Positions 53,834 through 63,283 of a stretch of 64,000 bases of DNA are shown in pieces; the stretch's first letter is position 1; every line of letters begins with the position of its first letter. This DNA is from QUBU01 sp014337915 (lineage in GTDB: Bacteria; Pseudomonadota; Gammaproteobacteria; Steroidobacterales; GCA-2729495). A model generated the notes under the pieces. It was not told the DNA's origin and did no database searches. It saw only the letters and a list, made by a program, of their open reading frames with translations. The stretch spans positions 5,629-69,628 of the forward strand of contig SZOW01000014.1 of the NCBI GenBank assembly GCA_030263395.1. The letters run 5' to 3'. The position numbers were made by a program, and so were the translations under genes.

Positions 53834-55552
53834 ATGCCCGAGCCCGTACCTCAGGCCGCCCGCACCGGCATGCTCAGCCAGATGCTGCGCCTTGCCAGCC
53901 CGTACTGGAGCTGCGAGCGCCGCTGGAAAGTGCGCGGCGCCACCCTGCTGCTGTTCCTGCTGACCGTGGGCCAGGTGGCGCTGACCATCTGGGGCAACTA
54001 CTGGAATCGCGCCCTGTTCGACGCCCTGGAAGCGCGCTCGGTACCCGAGGTGCTGGTGCAGGTCGGCGTCTTTGTGCTGATCTTCGCCAGTTCCATCGTC
54101 GTGACGGCCGCGCACCTCATGGTCAAGCGCTGGCTCCAGCTCGACTGGCGCGCCTGGATCACCGAACGCCTCGTCGGACGCTGGATGCAGGAGGGTCGCC
54201 ACTACCGCCTGTTGTTCAGCGCCGGCGACCATGACAACCCCGACGGCCGCATCGCCGAGGACATCCGCATCGCCACCGAAAGCGCCATCGCGCTGGCCCA
54301 TACGCTGGTGTTCTCGGTGATGATCCTCGGCACCTTCACCGACATCCTCTGGGACGTATCCGGCGTTATCACGGTGCCAGGGACCACGCTCGAGCTGTCC
54401 GGCTACCTGGTGCCGCTGGCGGTGCTTTATGCCGGCGCCGGCACCCTGGTGGGCTGGATGTTCGGCAGGCCGCTTGTGCGCACGACGAATGCACTGCAGA
54501 CGGCCGAGGCCAGCTTCCGTTTCGGTCTCGCCCGTGCACGCGAGCATGCCGAATCCATAGCCCTGATGCATGGCGAAGCCATGGAGCGCGCCAGTTCGGC
54601 CGTGCGCTTCCGTGAGATCGTCCGCGACTGGGACCGGCAGTCGCTGGCCTACATGGGCATCGTGTCGTTCTCCACCGGGTATGGCGCACTGCTGCCGGTG
54701 TTCCCGATCTTGGTGGCAGCCCCGCAGTACATCATGGGCGCCATGTCGCTGGGGGTACTGATGCAGGCCGCCCAGGCTTTCCAGAAGGTGACCTCGGCAC
54801 TGTCCTGGCCGGTGGACAACGTCGGCGAAATCGCCCGCTGCCGGGCCTCCGCCGACCGCGTGCTGTCGCTGTACCTCGGTATGCAGCGCCTCGATGAAGA
54901 GGCACGGACAGCGGGCGGGCGGCGCATCGCGCTCGGCCGCTGCGCGCCCGCACACCTGAAGATCGAGGACCTGACCATCACCGAGCCCGGCGGCCAGGTT
55001 CTCATCGAGCACCTGAACTGCGCCATCCGCCGTGGCGAGCGCGTGCTGATCACCGGAGATCCGGTGGTCACCAGCAGCCTGTTCAAGGTGATCGGCGGGT
55101 TATGGCCCTGGGGCCATGGCCGCGTGCTGTTGCCGGACGATGGCAGGATGCTGTTCATGGCCCACCGGCCTTTCCTTCCCGAGGGCTCGCTGCGTGCGGC
55201 GCTCTGCTATCCACAGCCGGCGGATACCTACAGCGACAGGTGTATCCGCCATGCCCTGGAGTGCGTCGGGCTGGCCTGGCTGGCACCACGCCTTGACGAA
55301 CACAACAACTGGGAACAGGTGCTGCCGCTTCGCAACCAGCAGCAGCTGGGCATTGCCCGGGTGGTGATGCAGCGGCCGGCCTGGATTTTCATCGAGGAAG
55401 CCACCGACGCCTTCGATCCGAAAGGCGAGCGGCTGATGCTGGAGATGCTCCGGCACGAACTACCCAGCAGTTCAATGCTCACCATCAGCTTCCACGCCGG
55501 CCTCGAGTCCCTGCACGACCGCAAGATCGTCCTCGACCGCAAAACGGGGTAA
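53834..55552 (+). CDS. BacA/YddA-like ABC transporter with degenerate ATPase domain
   Basis: 572 residues. The membrane domain is of the SbmA/BacA/YddA type (NYWNRALFDALEARSVPEVL, AHLMVKRWLQLDWRAWITER), recognised by WRAWITERLVGRWMQEGRHY. The ATPase domain has lost key residues: Walker A reads GDPVVTSSLF with no Gly-Lys-Ser (about 405), the signature reads LPLRNQQQLGIARV instead of LSGGE/Q (about 496), and Walker B reads PAWIFIEEATDAFD with Glu replacing Asp. Transport may be proton-driven, as in SbmA, with a vestigial ATPase. The family imports peptides or very-long-chain lipids and cobalamin-type compounds. Confidence 0.82.
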   Translation: MPEPVPQAARTGMLSQMLRLASPYWSCERRWKVRGATLLLFLLTVGQVALTIWGNYWNRALFDALEARSVPEVLVQVGVFVLIFASSIVVTAAHLMVKRWLQLDWRAWITERLVGRWMQEGRHYRLLFSAGDHDNPDGRIAEDIRIATESAIALAHTLVFSVMILGTFTDILWDVSGVITVPGTTLELSGYLVPLAVLYAGAGTLVGWMFGRPLVRTTNALQTAEASFRFGLARAREHAESIALMHGEAMERASSAVRFREIVRDWDRQSLAYMGIVSFSTGYGALLPVFPILVAAPQYIMGAMSLGVLMQAAQAFQKVTSALSWPVDNVGEIARCRASADRVLSLYLGMQRLDEEARTAGGRRIALGRCAPAHLKIEDLTITEPGGQVLIEHLNCAIRRGERVLITGDPVVTSSLFKVIGGLWPWGHGRVLLPDDGRMLFMAHRPFLPEGSLRAALCYPQPADTYSDRCIRHALECVGLAWLAPRLDEHNNWEQVLPLRNQQQLGIARVVMQRPAWIFIEEATDAFDPKGERLMLEMLRHELPSSSMLTISFHAGLESLHDRKIVLDRKTG

Positions 55553-55563
55553 GGAGCCGCTGT

Positions 55564-56682
55564 TCACCGGAACGAAGTGGGGAGCCAGCCACGCTCGACG
55601 CAGTCGCGGAAGCACCAGGAGGGCGTGGTCTCGGTGCGGTAGCTCCAGAAGAACCAGCCGCGATAATGCTCGAAGGCGCAAAGCTGCGCAGCACCGAATC
55701 CGCGGTTCGCAACATCTACCTGGAATCCGTCGAGGTTCTCCAGCGCGTGGTTGTACGGCCCCTCGGCCCAGAGCGATACCACCTTGAGGTCGAGCCCCAG
55801 GCTCCATTCGCCGGCAATGCCCGACACCCCGAGTTCGCGCTGGATCTGCCCGGCCTCGTCGCGCCAGAGTACGCCGGCCTTGTGCAGGTGGCCACCGATG
55901 TCCATGTCCTTGTCCGCCTGGTCGAAGCACTGGTAGCGGTGGACGTCGAAGAGCACGTTGGCAAAGCCCGGCTCCTGGAAGAAACCGAGGTACTCCCGAT
56001 GCGAGCGGAAACCGTCGTGCATCACCACGGCTGCCTCTGCCGGTGAGCACCAGTTGCGTACCGCGGCATTGGCGCGGCGGTAGTAGTCCTTGAGGACTGC
56101 CGTCGGCACGTCCCAGCGCGGCTCGTTCAGGAACTCGATGCCGAGCAGCCCCCTGCGCCCGCGGTAACGCTCCGCGAGGCGGCCCAACACATCCACGGAA
56201 TGCGCGATGTACTCCTCCTTCGTGTGCCACTCGCAGATATCCTTGATGCCCCCGTTGTCGAAGCCATTCTGGCAGCCGGGCGCAGCGTGCAGGTCGAGCA
56301 ACACCGCGAGGCCGAACTCCTCGGCCCAGGCCATGGCCCGGTCCACCACTTCAATTCCGCCCATCACGAACGGCTGCGGGTCAGCACCGTACGCCGGGTG
56401 CCAGGGGTACGGCGGGCCGAACACCCAGTGCCCCAGTGGCAGGCGCAGCGCATTGATGCCCACGGCCGCCAGCCAGGCAAAATCATCGCGGGTGATGAAG
56501 CTGTCCCAGTGCCGGCGTAGCCGCGGCCCGGCGGCAGCGCCCAGCTCCGCGCACCAGCTGGTCTCGTCGGTGGCCGCCAGGCCCGTAAACAGGCTCGGCG
56601 TCATCCACTTCTCCAGCACCAGCCAGCCGCCGAGGTTGACACCGCGCAGGCGGGATGGCGGGTCGTGGGGTCCTGGCGTCAT
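55564..56682 (-). CDS. GH5-family exo-1,3-beta-glucanase-like glycosidase
   Basis: 372 residues. The exoglucanase opening is exact: RLRGVNLGGWLVLEKWMTPS. The acid/base Glu is in GIEFLNEPRWD (about 188) and the nucleophile in GIAGEWSLGLD (about 292). No signal peptide is seen, so it may act in the cytoplasm or its export signal is unusual. It stands convergent to the ABC transporter gene. With the GH17-like protein at 22.8 kb it suggests beta-1,3-glucan handling. Confidence 0.88.
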   Translation of the reverse strand: MTPGPHDPPSRLRGVNLGGWLVLEKWMTPSLFTGLAATDETSWCAELGAAAGPRLRRHWDSFITRDDFAWLAAVGINALRLPLGHWVFGPPYPWHPAYGADPQPFVMGGIEVVDRAMAWAEEFGLAVLLDLHAAPGCQNGFDNGGIKDICEWHTKEEYIAHSVDVLGRLAERYRGRRGLLGIEFLNEPRWDVPTAVLKDYYRRANAAVRNWCSPAEAAVVMHDGFRSHREYLGFFQEPGFANVLFDVHRYQCFDQADKDMDIGGHLHKAGVLWRDEAGQIQRELGVSGIAGEWSLGLDLKVVSLWAEGPYNHALENLDGFQVDVANRGFGAAQLCAFEHYRGWFFWSYRTETTPSWCFRDCVERGWLPTSFR

Positions 56683-56787
56683 CGTTTCATCCTTGCGTAC
56701 GAAGGCAGTGCCTCCGGCGGGTCCAGATTAGCCGGCACAACCTGCATCCGCCAGGAAGCACTGTTGCCCGACACCGGGACCGGATTA

Positions 56788-56829
56788 CGAGAAACCGGAT
56801 GCCGGCCACGAGGCCGGCGTCCCTTTTTT
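56788..56829 (+). repeat. Second copy of the terminator-like repeat
   Basis: Copy of 53758-53790 with one transition, again ending in a T-run (56823-56829). Here no gene on the plus strand ends just upstream, so it is probably a dispersed element rather than a needed terminator. The rest of the 214-bp gap shows nothing else. Confidence 0.75.
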
Positions 56830-56896
56830 GGGGGATGGCCGGTGCCCGCTGCTGGGGTAAAGTAGCCGGAAGGATTGGGGGCCCCGCAAGCAAGCC

Positions 56897-57496
56897 ATGA
56901 GCCGATTCAAGGCAGCCAAGAAGCTCGACGCCGTCGATGCCCGCCTCAATGACCTCGAGGCGACGCGCCGCACGCTGGAGCAGCAGCTGCTAGGCGGCCC
57001 GGTGCCCGAGGCCGCGCGCCGGGATCGCTACCCCGCCATCGGCGACCCGCAGCAGCGCGACCGGCTGCTGGCGCTCGATCGCGAGATCGAGGAACAGCGC
57101 CGCGAACAGGGTGCCGCAGCAGTCGCATATTGGGGCACGGTGGTCAATGAGACCCGCCGCAAGCTCGATGACCTGCGCGACACCTCGCTGCATTCCGCCT
57201 GGCGCCGCGGCGTGTGGTACGACATCCTCACCATCCTCTGGATCCTGGTGGGCGGCGGCTACTGGATCTACGCCTGGGCCGGCGCCATCGCCGGCGCCGT
57301 GATCACCGGCGCCTGGGCGCCGTACCTCGCCCGCGGCCGCGAGCGCACCCGCATCAGCTCCATCCGCAAGGGCGAGGACATCCTGCGCTCGGCGGAAAAC
57401 GAACTGCGCCTGGCCGAACGCGAAGTGCAGCGCCACGGCATGGAGGCCCCGCCCTCCCCCGGCGCGTCCGGCGCCGGCGCGGCGCAGGGCGGCTGA
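56897..57496 (+). CDS. Coiled-coil protein with two central membrane helices, unknown function
   Basis: 199 residues. Two charged helical regions (about 1-30 and 55-105) flank a central pair of hydrophobic helices (ILTILWILVGGGYWIYAWAG, AIAGAVITGAW), followed by another basic coiled-coil region (RTRISSIRKGEDILRSAENE). No domain recognised. It is convergent with the ABC-2 permease gene. Confidence 0.65.
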   Translation: MSRFKAAKKLDAVDARLNDLEATRRTLEQQLLGGPVPEAARRDRYPAIGDPQQRDRLLALDREIEEQRREQGAAAVAYWGTVVNETRRKLDDLRDTSLHSAWRRGVWYDILTILWILVGGGYWIYAWAGAIAGAVITGAWAPYLARGRERTRISSIRKGEDILRSAENELRLAEREVQRHGMEAPPSPGASGAGAAQGG

Positions 57497-57531
57497 CCGC
57501 AAACCGGCGCGATCGCGATCCGACCGGCCGC

Positions 57532-58641
57532 TCAGCCCAGCCGCTTGCGGAAACGCATCGCGGCCACCGCCACGGCGACCACGAAGAACGCCGTCAGCTT
57601 CAGCAGCGGCCGGCTCATGTCGCCCAGCGAGGCGCCGCGCAGGATCACGCCGCGCAGGATGTCGTTGAAATGGGTCAGCGGCAGCGCCTGGGCCAGCCAC
57701 TGCACCGCCACCGGCATGCCCTCGAACGGAAACATGAAGCCGGAGAGCAGGATCGACGGCAGCATCACGAAGTAACCGAGCTGCATGGCCTGGAACTGGG
57801 TGCGGGCAACCGTCGATATGAGCAGGCCCAGCGCCAGCGTCGCGGCAATGAACAGCGTCGCGCCGGCATAGAGCTGCGCCACGCTGCCATTGACCGGCAC
57901 CTGGAACAGCAGCACGCCCGCGCCGAGCACGATGCTGGTCTGCACCAGGCCCACGGCCACGTAGGGCAGCAGCTTGCCGAGCATCAGTTCCACCGGCCGC
58001 ACCGGGGTGGTGATCAGCAGCTCGAGGTTGCCGCGTTCACGCTCGCGCACCAGGGCGATGGCCGTGAACACCACCATGGTCATGGTGAGGATCACGCCGA
58101 TCAGCGCTGGCACGATCTGCACCGCCGTGCGCCGTTCCGGGTTGTACTCGGTCAGCACTTCCAGCGTCGCCGTGCGCCGCAACGGCGCGGTCAGCCGATC
58201 GCGCACCGGGATGCCGGCCAGCGCGCGGGCTGCCGCCTCGACACCGGGCTCGCTGCCGTCGATGAACAGCTGCGCCAGCGCCCGCTCCCCGCCGAGGCGC
58301 CGGCGCTCGAAGTCCGGCGGCAGGTAGAGGCCCACTGAAACTTCGCCCGATGCGATCAGGCGGCGCAGCTCCTCCGGCCCGCGCGCGCGGGCGACGAAGT
58401 CCACCACCTGGCTCGCCGCGATATCGGCCACCAGGGCCCGCGAGCCCGAGCTGTTGGCGTCATCCGCCCAGGCCGCGCGCAGATGGCGCACGTCGAAGTT
58501 GATGCCGTAGCCGAAGATCAGGATCAGCAGCAGCGGCACGCCGAAGATCATGCCGGCGGTCAGGCGGTCGCGCCGCAGCTGGCGGACCTCCTTGCCCGCC
58601 ACCGCGGCTACGCGCTGGAAGAACTCCGCCGCCGCGCTCAT
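57532..58641 (-). CDS. ABC-2 type transporter permease (YhhJ/YbhR-like)
   Basis: 369 residues. One N-terminal helix (LTAGMIFGVPLLLILIFGYG), a large extracytoplasmic region, and five C-terminal helices (VPALIGVILTMTMVVFTAIA, LLPYVAVGLVQTSIVLGAGV). The sequence RERERGNLELLITTPVRPVE is a hallmark of this permease family. It forms the exporter with the ATPase (4-bp overlap) and HlyD-like protein. Confidence 0.9.
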   Translation of the reverse strand: MSAAAEFFQRVAAVAGKEVRQLRRDRLTAGMIFGVPLLLILIFGYGINFDVRHLRAAWADDANSSGSRALVADIAASQVVDFVARARGPEELRRLIASGEVSVGLYLPPDFERRRLGGERALAQLFIDGSEPGVEAAARALAGIPVRDRLTAPLRRTATLEVLTEYNPERRTAVQIVPALIGVILTMTMVVFTAIALVRERERGNLELLITTPVRPVELMLGKLLPYVAVGLVQTSIVLGAGVLLFQVPVNGSVAQLYAGATLFIAATLALGLLISTVARTQFQAMQLGYFVMLPSILLSGFMFPFEGMPVAVQWLAQALPLTHFNDILRGVILRGASLGDMSRPLLKLTAFFVVAVAVAAMRFRKRLG

Positions 58642-59594
58642 GGGGCGGCCCCGGTGCCGGCGGCAGCGCGCGGCAAGGTCGCCGCGACGAACACGTCCTC
58701 CAGGCTGGCCCGCGCCAGTAGCACCTCGGCATCGATGCCCGCCGCGGACAGGGCCGCGCGCACCAGGCCGGCCGGGTCCGCCACGCCGTTGTCGAGCAAC
58801 ACATGCAACCGCAGCCCGAGCTGCGCCAGGCTGCGCATGGCGGGTAGCCGGTGCAGCTCGCGCCGCGCCGCCTCGATGGCGCCGGTCTTCACCTCCACCA
58901 CATGCAGCGGCAGGCCGTCCATGAGCGTCGCCGGCTCGCCCTCGGCCACCAGCCGCCCCTCGCTGAGGATGGCGAGGCGATGGCAGCGCTCGGCCTCGTC
59001 CATGTAATGGGTCGAGACCAGGATCGTGGTGCCGCGCGCGACCAGCGCGAACAGGCTTTCCCAGAAGTCACGGCGGCTCTGCGGGTCCACCGCGCTCGTG
59101 GGCTCGTCGAGCATCAGCAGCGGCGGCTCGTGCAGCGTCGCCGTGGCCAGGGCCAGGCGCTGGCGCTGGCCGCCGCTCATCTCGGCGGCCAGCCGGTCGC
59201 GCAGCTCGCCGAGGCGGTATTCCTCGAGTACCGCGGCGATGCGCCTGGCGGAGCGCTCCGTGCCCAGGGTGTAGGCGCGGGCCATGAACCGCAGGTTCTC
59301 GAGCACCGTCAGGTCGTCCCAGAGCGAGAACTTCTGCGTCATGTAGCCGATCTGCCGGCGCAACGCCTCGGCCTCGCGCGGTACCTCGTGGCCCAGCACG
59401 CGGATCGTGCCCGCCTGCGGCAGCAGCAGACCGCAGAGCATGCGGATGGTGGTGGACTTCCCCGAGCCGTTGGGGCCGAGGAAGCCGTAGATCTGCGCCC
59501 GCGGGATATCCAGCGATACCTCGTTCACCGCCACCACGGCACCGAAGCGGCGCGTGATGCCGCGGGCCTCGATGGCGGGGCCGGGCTCAGTCAT
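58638..59594 (-). CDS. ABC transporter ATP-binding protein
   Basis: 318 residues. Walker A GPNGSGKSTTIRMLCG, signature MSGGQRQRLALATAT, Walker B LLMLDEPTSAVD and H-loop STHYMDEAERC. It powers the permease encoded next; overlaps the HlyD-like gene by 8 bp and the permease by 4 bp, so the three are one transcript. The typical C-terminal extension of about 80 residues is present. Confidence 0.95.
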   Translation of the reverse strand: MTEPGPAIEARGITRRFGAVVAVNEVSLDIPRAQIYGFLGPNGSGKSTTIRMLCGLLLPQAGTIRVLGHEVPREAEALRRQIGYMTQKFSLWDDLTVLENLRFMARAYTLGTERSARRIAAVLEEYRLGELRDRLAAEMSGGQRQRLALATATLHEPPLLMLDEPTSAVDPQSRRDFWESLFALVARGTTILVSTHYMDEAERCHRLAILSEGRLVAEGEPATLMDGLPLHVVEVKTGAIEAARRELHRLPAMRSLAQLGLRLHVLLDNGVADPAGLVRAALSAAGIDAEVLLARASLEDVFVAATLPRAAAGTGAAP

Positions 59595-60582
59595 CGGCCT
59601 GCGCGGCCGGCGTCACTTCCACGGGCACGCCGGCCGGCAGGCCGACCGCCCCCGGCCCGGTGACCTCGACCTCCGCGAGGTAGGACAGGCGGCTGCGGTC
59701 GCGCTGGGTCAGCGCGTAATACGGGGTGAAGGCCGCATCGGCCGCGATGAAGCGGAAGCGCCCCGGCAGCGGCTCGTCCATGCCGTCCACGCGGATCTCC
59801 GCCGCCTGCCCGGCGCGCAGTTGCGCGCGCAGCGGCTCGGGCACGTAGATGCGTGCATAGGCCGGGCTGTCGGCCAGCAGCACCACCACCGGCGCGCCCG
59901 CCGGCGGGCGTTCGCCGAGCTTGTAGGGAATCGCCTCGATAGTGCCGGCGCGGCTGGCCTTGACGCTGAGGCGGGCATCGCCCACCGCGAGCTGGCGCTC
60001 CTCGGCCTGCGCCGCCGCCAGCGCGGCGCGGGCCTGGTCGATGTCCTCGACGCGGCTGCCGTGCAGGTAGACGGCCAATGCGGACTGCGCTTCACGCAAC
60101 GAAGCCGCGGCACTGTCGTTCGCGGCGCGCGCCTGATCGACGCTCGCCTGGCTGCCGAGGCCGCGGGCCAGCAGCGCAGTGGCGCGCTGGAATTCCAGCT
60201 GGTCGCGCCTGGCGGCGGCCTCGGCCGCGGCCACGCGCGCCCGCGCCTCGTCGATCACTTCGGGGCGTTCGCCGTTCAGGAGTTCGGTGAGCCGGTGGCG
60301 CGCCTGCGCCGAGCGCGATGCCGCCGCCGCGGCCCTGGCCGTGGCAGTGGCGGTTTCCAGGCGCATCAGCAGCGCGCCCTCGGCGACGTGGTCGCCCTCG
60401 CGCACCTCGAGCGCCACGATGGGCTCGCTCGCCTCGGCGATGATTTCGATGCGGTCGCGTTCCAGCGTGCCCACCAGCGGCGGGCTGGCGGCATCGCCGC
60501 CGCAGCCGGCGGCGAGGCTGGCCATGCTGGCCAGGCCGGCCAGCGCAGAGAGCCGGCGCCGGGCTGCGCTACGCCGCGCTAT
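59587..60582 (-). CDS. HlyD-family periplasmic adaptor lipoprotein, unusual start
   Basis: 331 residues from the proposed start. A lipoprotein signal is visible: a basic stretch, then LSALAGLASMASLAAGC. The body has the HlyD biotinyl-lipoyl-like segments (EREGDHVAEGALLMR read as EVREGDHVAEGALLMRLE), coiled coil (ALLARGLGSQASVDQARAAN) and beta-barrel (DARLSVKASRAGTIEAIPYK). No ATG, GTG or TTG lies in frame between the last upstream stop region and this signal; an ATA codon at 60582 stands exactly where the signal peptide should start, and CTG at 60540 is another option. A sequencing error or non-standard start must be checked. It belongs to the ABC-2 exporter. Confidence 0.72.
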   Translation of the reverse strand: MARRSAARRRLSALAGLASMASLAAGCGGDAASPPLVGTLERDRIEIIAEASEPIVALEVREGDHVAEGALLMRLETATATARAAAAASRSAQARHRLTELLNGERPEVIDEARARVAAAEAAARRDQLEFQRATALLARGLGSQASVDQARAANDSAAASLREAQSALAVYLHGSRVEDIDQARAALAAAQAEERQLAVGDARLSVKASRAGTIEAIPYKLGERPPAGAPVVVLLADSPAYARIYVPEPLRAQLRAGQAAEIRVDGMDEPLPGRFRFIAADAAFTPYYALTQRDRSRLSYLAEVEVTGPGAVGLPAGVPVEVTPAAQADD

Positions 60583-60647
60583 CGGGAGCGGATCGGCTTG
60601 CTGCTGCGGCCGGTCGCCGGCCCCAGCGGGCCGGCAGCACCCATCGC

Positions 60648-61544
60648 TCAGGCCTTGCCGCCGTCCGGCGTTGCCGTCCGGTCGACGATGCGCCGGGCCG
60701 GGCTGACGATCGCCAGGATGATCATGATCACCAGCGCGCCAATCGCCAGGCCGATCTGCAGCGCATACTTGCCCGGCTGCACCCAGATCTCGTCGATCTT
60801 GCCCCACTTCTCGAGGATCTCCACCACGTTGTAGGCGATGATCGCCGTGGGGATAGCGTAGCGCATGGCCGGGGCAACCCGCTGGTACCACCACAGCCGC
60901 TGGCCCAGGTACACCGCCCAGATGGCGAACAGGCCGCAGGCCGCGAAGGTCACCGGGTGGTCGGTGCCGAAGAAGGCCGGGTTGTAGAGGATCAGCAGCA
61001 CGATGTAGCAGAACCAGGTGACGTACACCGTCTCCATGGCCACCAGCGCGGCGATGTTGCGGTCAGCCACCGAAGTGCGCGCGCCCGCCGGCTGCAGGTG
61101 CAGGTTGCGGTGCAGCCACATGAAGGCGTTGCAACGGGTATCGCGGTTGGAGAAGAAATAGAACAGCGAGGCCATCAGCACGCCGATCGAGGACAGCATC
61201 ACGCGGTACTCGGGCAGCGTCTCCTTCGCGCCCCAGACCACCGGCTCCACGCCGAGGTCATCGGCCACGTAGACGAAGCTGAACTCGATCCAGGCCAGCC
61301 AGATCAGGCTGCCACCCGCGAAACCCAGCAGCGTCGCCGACAGCTCCGGCTTCTTGCGCCCGATCCACACCATCACCACGCCGATCAGGCCGATGATGAA
61401 CGAGGCGAGGAACACATGCTCCTTGAACCACACGTGTTCCATCATGTACATGACGTAGTGGCCCACGCCCTGCCAGCCAAACACGACCAGCAATGCGATG
61501 ATCGCCGGCAGGGGTGCCTGGTAGTACTTCTGGAAAGTCGCCAT
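60648..61544 (-). CDS. Polytopic membrane protein, unknown function
   Basis: 298 residues with about eight hydrophobic helices (IIALLVVFGWQGVGHYVMYM, FLASFIIGLIGVVMVWIG, ALVAMETVYVTWFCYIVLLI, ALQIGLAIGALVIMIILAIV). His and Glu residues within helix ends (GVGHYVMYMMEHVW) may be functional. No family recognised. The start is chosen at MATFQKYYQAPLPAI; the frame extends further but that part is unlike protein. The gap to the HlyD start is 65 bp. The 215-bp gap upstream (61545-61759) shows no feature. Confidence 0.7.
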   Translation of the reverse strand: MATFQKYYQAPLPAIIALLVVFGWQGVGHYVMYMMEHVWFKEHVFLASFIIGLIGVVMVWIGRKKPELSATLLGFAGGSLIWLAWIEFSFVYVADDLGVEPVVWGAKETLPEYRVMLSSIGVLMASLFYFFSNRDTRCNAFMWLHRNLHLQPAGARTSVADRNIAALVAMETVYVTWFCYIVLLILYNPAFFGTDHPVTFAACGLFAIWAVYLGQRLWWYQRVAPAMRYAIPTAIIAYNVVEILEKWGKIDEIWVQPGKYALQIGLAIGALVIMIILAIVSPARRIVDRTATPDGGKA

Positions 61545-61759
61545 ATCCTGGTATCCGCCTCGAAAACAGGGATATGCACAGGCTACCTTCGAGCCCGCAA
61601 TGGCGGAAGGGGAGTGTGGCGTAATGCCGCGCTGCGCGACCGGCGGGTAGCCGCAGGCCCTGGATTTCGGACATTTCGCGGCTGTTTCATGCCAGCGCCG
61701 GGTAGGCACCGCAGCGGGCACCAGGCAACGACCGTCGTCGCTGCAACTGCGCAGCCGGC

Positions 61760-63283
61760 TCAGCCGCCGTTGTCCGGGCGCCGCGTCAGCCACAGCAGCG
61801 CGATCATGGCCAGCACGATCCAGCCCGACAGCCAGAACAGCTCGTTGGCGGCGAGCTGGTAGGCCTGGCGCGTCATTTCACGGCTCACCAGGGCGGCGGC
61901 CTGCGCGGCGCTGACGCCGAGGCCCTGCAGGGCCTCGACCGCCGCCTGGTATCCCGGCGAGAGCGCGGTGACGTGGTCGGCGAGCCGGGTCTGGTGCATC
62001 GCTTCGCGTCGGTCCCAGAGCGTGGTGATCAATGAGGCGGCGAAGCTGCCGGCGGTGATGCGCGCGAAGTTGGAGATGCCGGTCGCCATCGGGATCTGCT
62101 CGGGCCGCAGGCCATCGAGCTGGATGGTGAGCAGCGAAATGAAGAAGCAGCTCATGGCGATGCCCTGTACCGGCAGCGGCAGGACGTAGGTCCAGAGGTC
62201 GTCGTAGGCGGTGAAGTCCGAGCGCATGAGATAGGACACGCCAAAGGCAACGAAGGCGAGGCTCGCCATGATGCGCGCATCGACGCGGTTGCCGGCGCGC
62301 GCCACCAGCGGCGTCAGCAGGAAGGCCAGCGCCCCGGCCGGTGCGGCCACCAGGCCGGCCCAGGTGGCGGTGTAGCCGAGCTGGGTCTGCATCCACAGCG
62401 GCATCAGCAGCAGGTTGGCGAAGAACACCGCGTAGCCGAAGCAGAAGGCGATGGTGCCGAACAGCAGGTTGCGGCTGCGGAACAGCCGCAGGTCCACCGC
62501 CGGGTGCTCGTCGGTCAGTTCCCAGATCAGCCACACCAGGAACAGCAGGCCGGCGGCGAGCGCCAGCACGGTGATGAATGTCGAGTGGAACCAGTCGGCA
62601 TCCTTGCCCTTGTCGAGCACCACCTGCAGCGCGCCGACCCACATCACCAGCAGCACCACGCCGACGGTGTCGATCGGCAGCCTGCGGGTCGGCGTCTCGC
62701 GCGTGTGCAGCGAGCGCCAGCACACCAGCGCGCAGAACAGGCCCACCGGAACGTTGATCAGGAAGATCCAGCTCCAGTGGTAGTTGTCGCAGATGTAGCC
62801 GCCGAGGATCGGCCCGGCCACCGGGCCGATGAGCGTGGTCATCGACCACACGCCGAGTGCGGTGGAGCGGCGGCTGGGCGGGAAGATGGCGATCAGCAGT
62901 GTCTGGCTGCCCGGGATCATCGGGCCGGACACCGCGCCCTGCAGCACGCGGAAGGCGATCAGCGAGCCGAGGTCCCAGGCCAGCCCGCAGAGCAGCGAAC
63001 TCAGGGTGAACAGCGCCACCGAGGTGACGAACACCCGCACCACGCCGAAGCGGCCCATCAGCCAGCCGGTGAGCGGCACCGCCACGCCGTTGGCCACCGC
63101 GAAGGAGGTGACGATCCAGGTGCCCTGGGTGGCGCTGACGCCGAGATTGCCGGCGATGGTCGGCAGCGAGACGTTGGCGATGGTGGAATCGAGCACCTGC
63201 ATGAAGGTGCCGAGCGCCAGCGCGAAGGCGGCCAGCGCCAGTGCGCCACCGCGCAGCGGCGCCTGGCCGGAGGCGCCGTTCAC
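61760..63283 (-). CDS. emrB: DHA2-family multidrug efflux permease (EmrB-like)
   Basis: 507 residues with 14 membrane helices. Family motifs are present: LGTFMQVLDSTIANVSLPTI, GNLGVSATQGTWIVTSFAVA, LTGWLMGRFGVVRVF (motif A) and GPILGGYICDNYHWSWIFLI (motif C). Proton-driven export of toxic compounds together with the EmrA-like adaptor and an outer-membrane TolC-type channel. GTG start, overlapping the emrA stop by 4 bp. Confidence 0.95.
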   Translation of the reverse strand: MNGASGQAPLRGGALALAAFALALGTFMQVLDSTIANVSLPTIAGNLGVSATQGTWIVTSFAVANGVAVPLTGWLMGRFGVVRVFVTSVALFTLSSLLCGLAWDLGSLIAFRVLQGAVSGPMIPGSQTLLIAIFPPSRRSTALGVWSMTTLIGPVAGPILGGYICDNYHWSWIFLINVPVGLFCALVCWRSLHTRETPTRRLPIDTVGVVLLVMWVGALQVVLDKGKDADWFHSTFITVLALAAGLLFLVWLIWELTDEHPAVDLRLFRSRNLLFGTIAFCFGYAVFFANLLLMPLWMQTQLGYTATWAGLVAAPAGALAFLLTPLVARAGNRVDARIMASLAFVAFGVSYLMRSDFTAYDDLWTYVLPLPVQGIAMSCFFISLLTIQLDGLRPEQIPMATGISNFARITAGSFAASLITTLWDRREAMHQTRLADHVTALSPGYQAAVEALQGLGVSAAQAAALVSREMTRQAYQLAANELFWLSGWIVLAMIALLWLTRRPDNGG

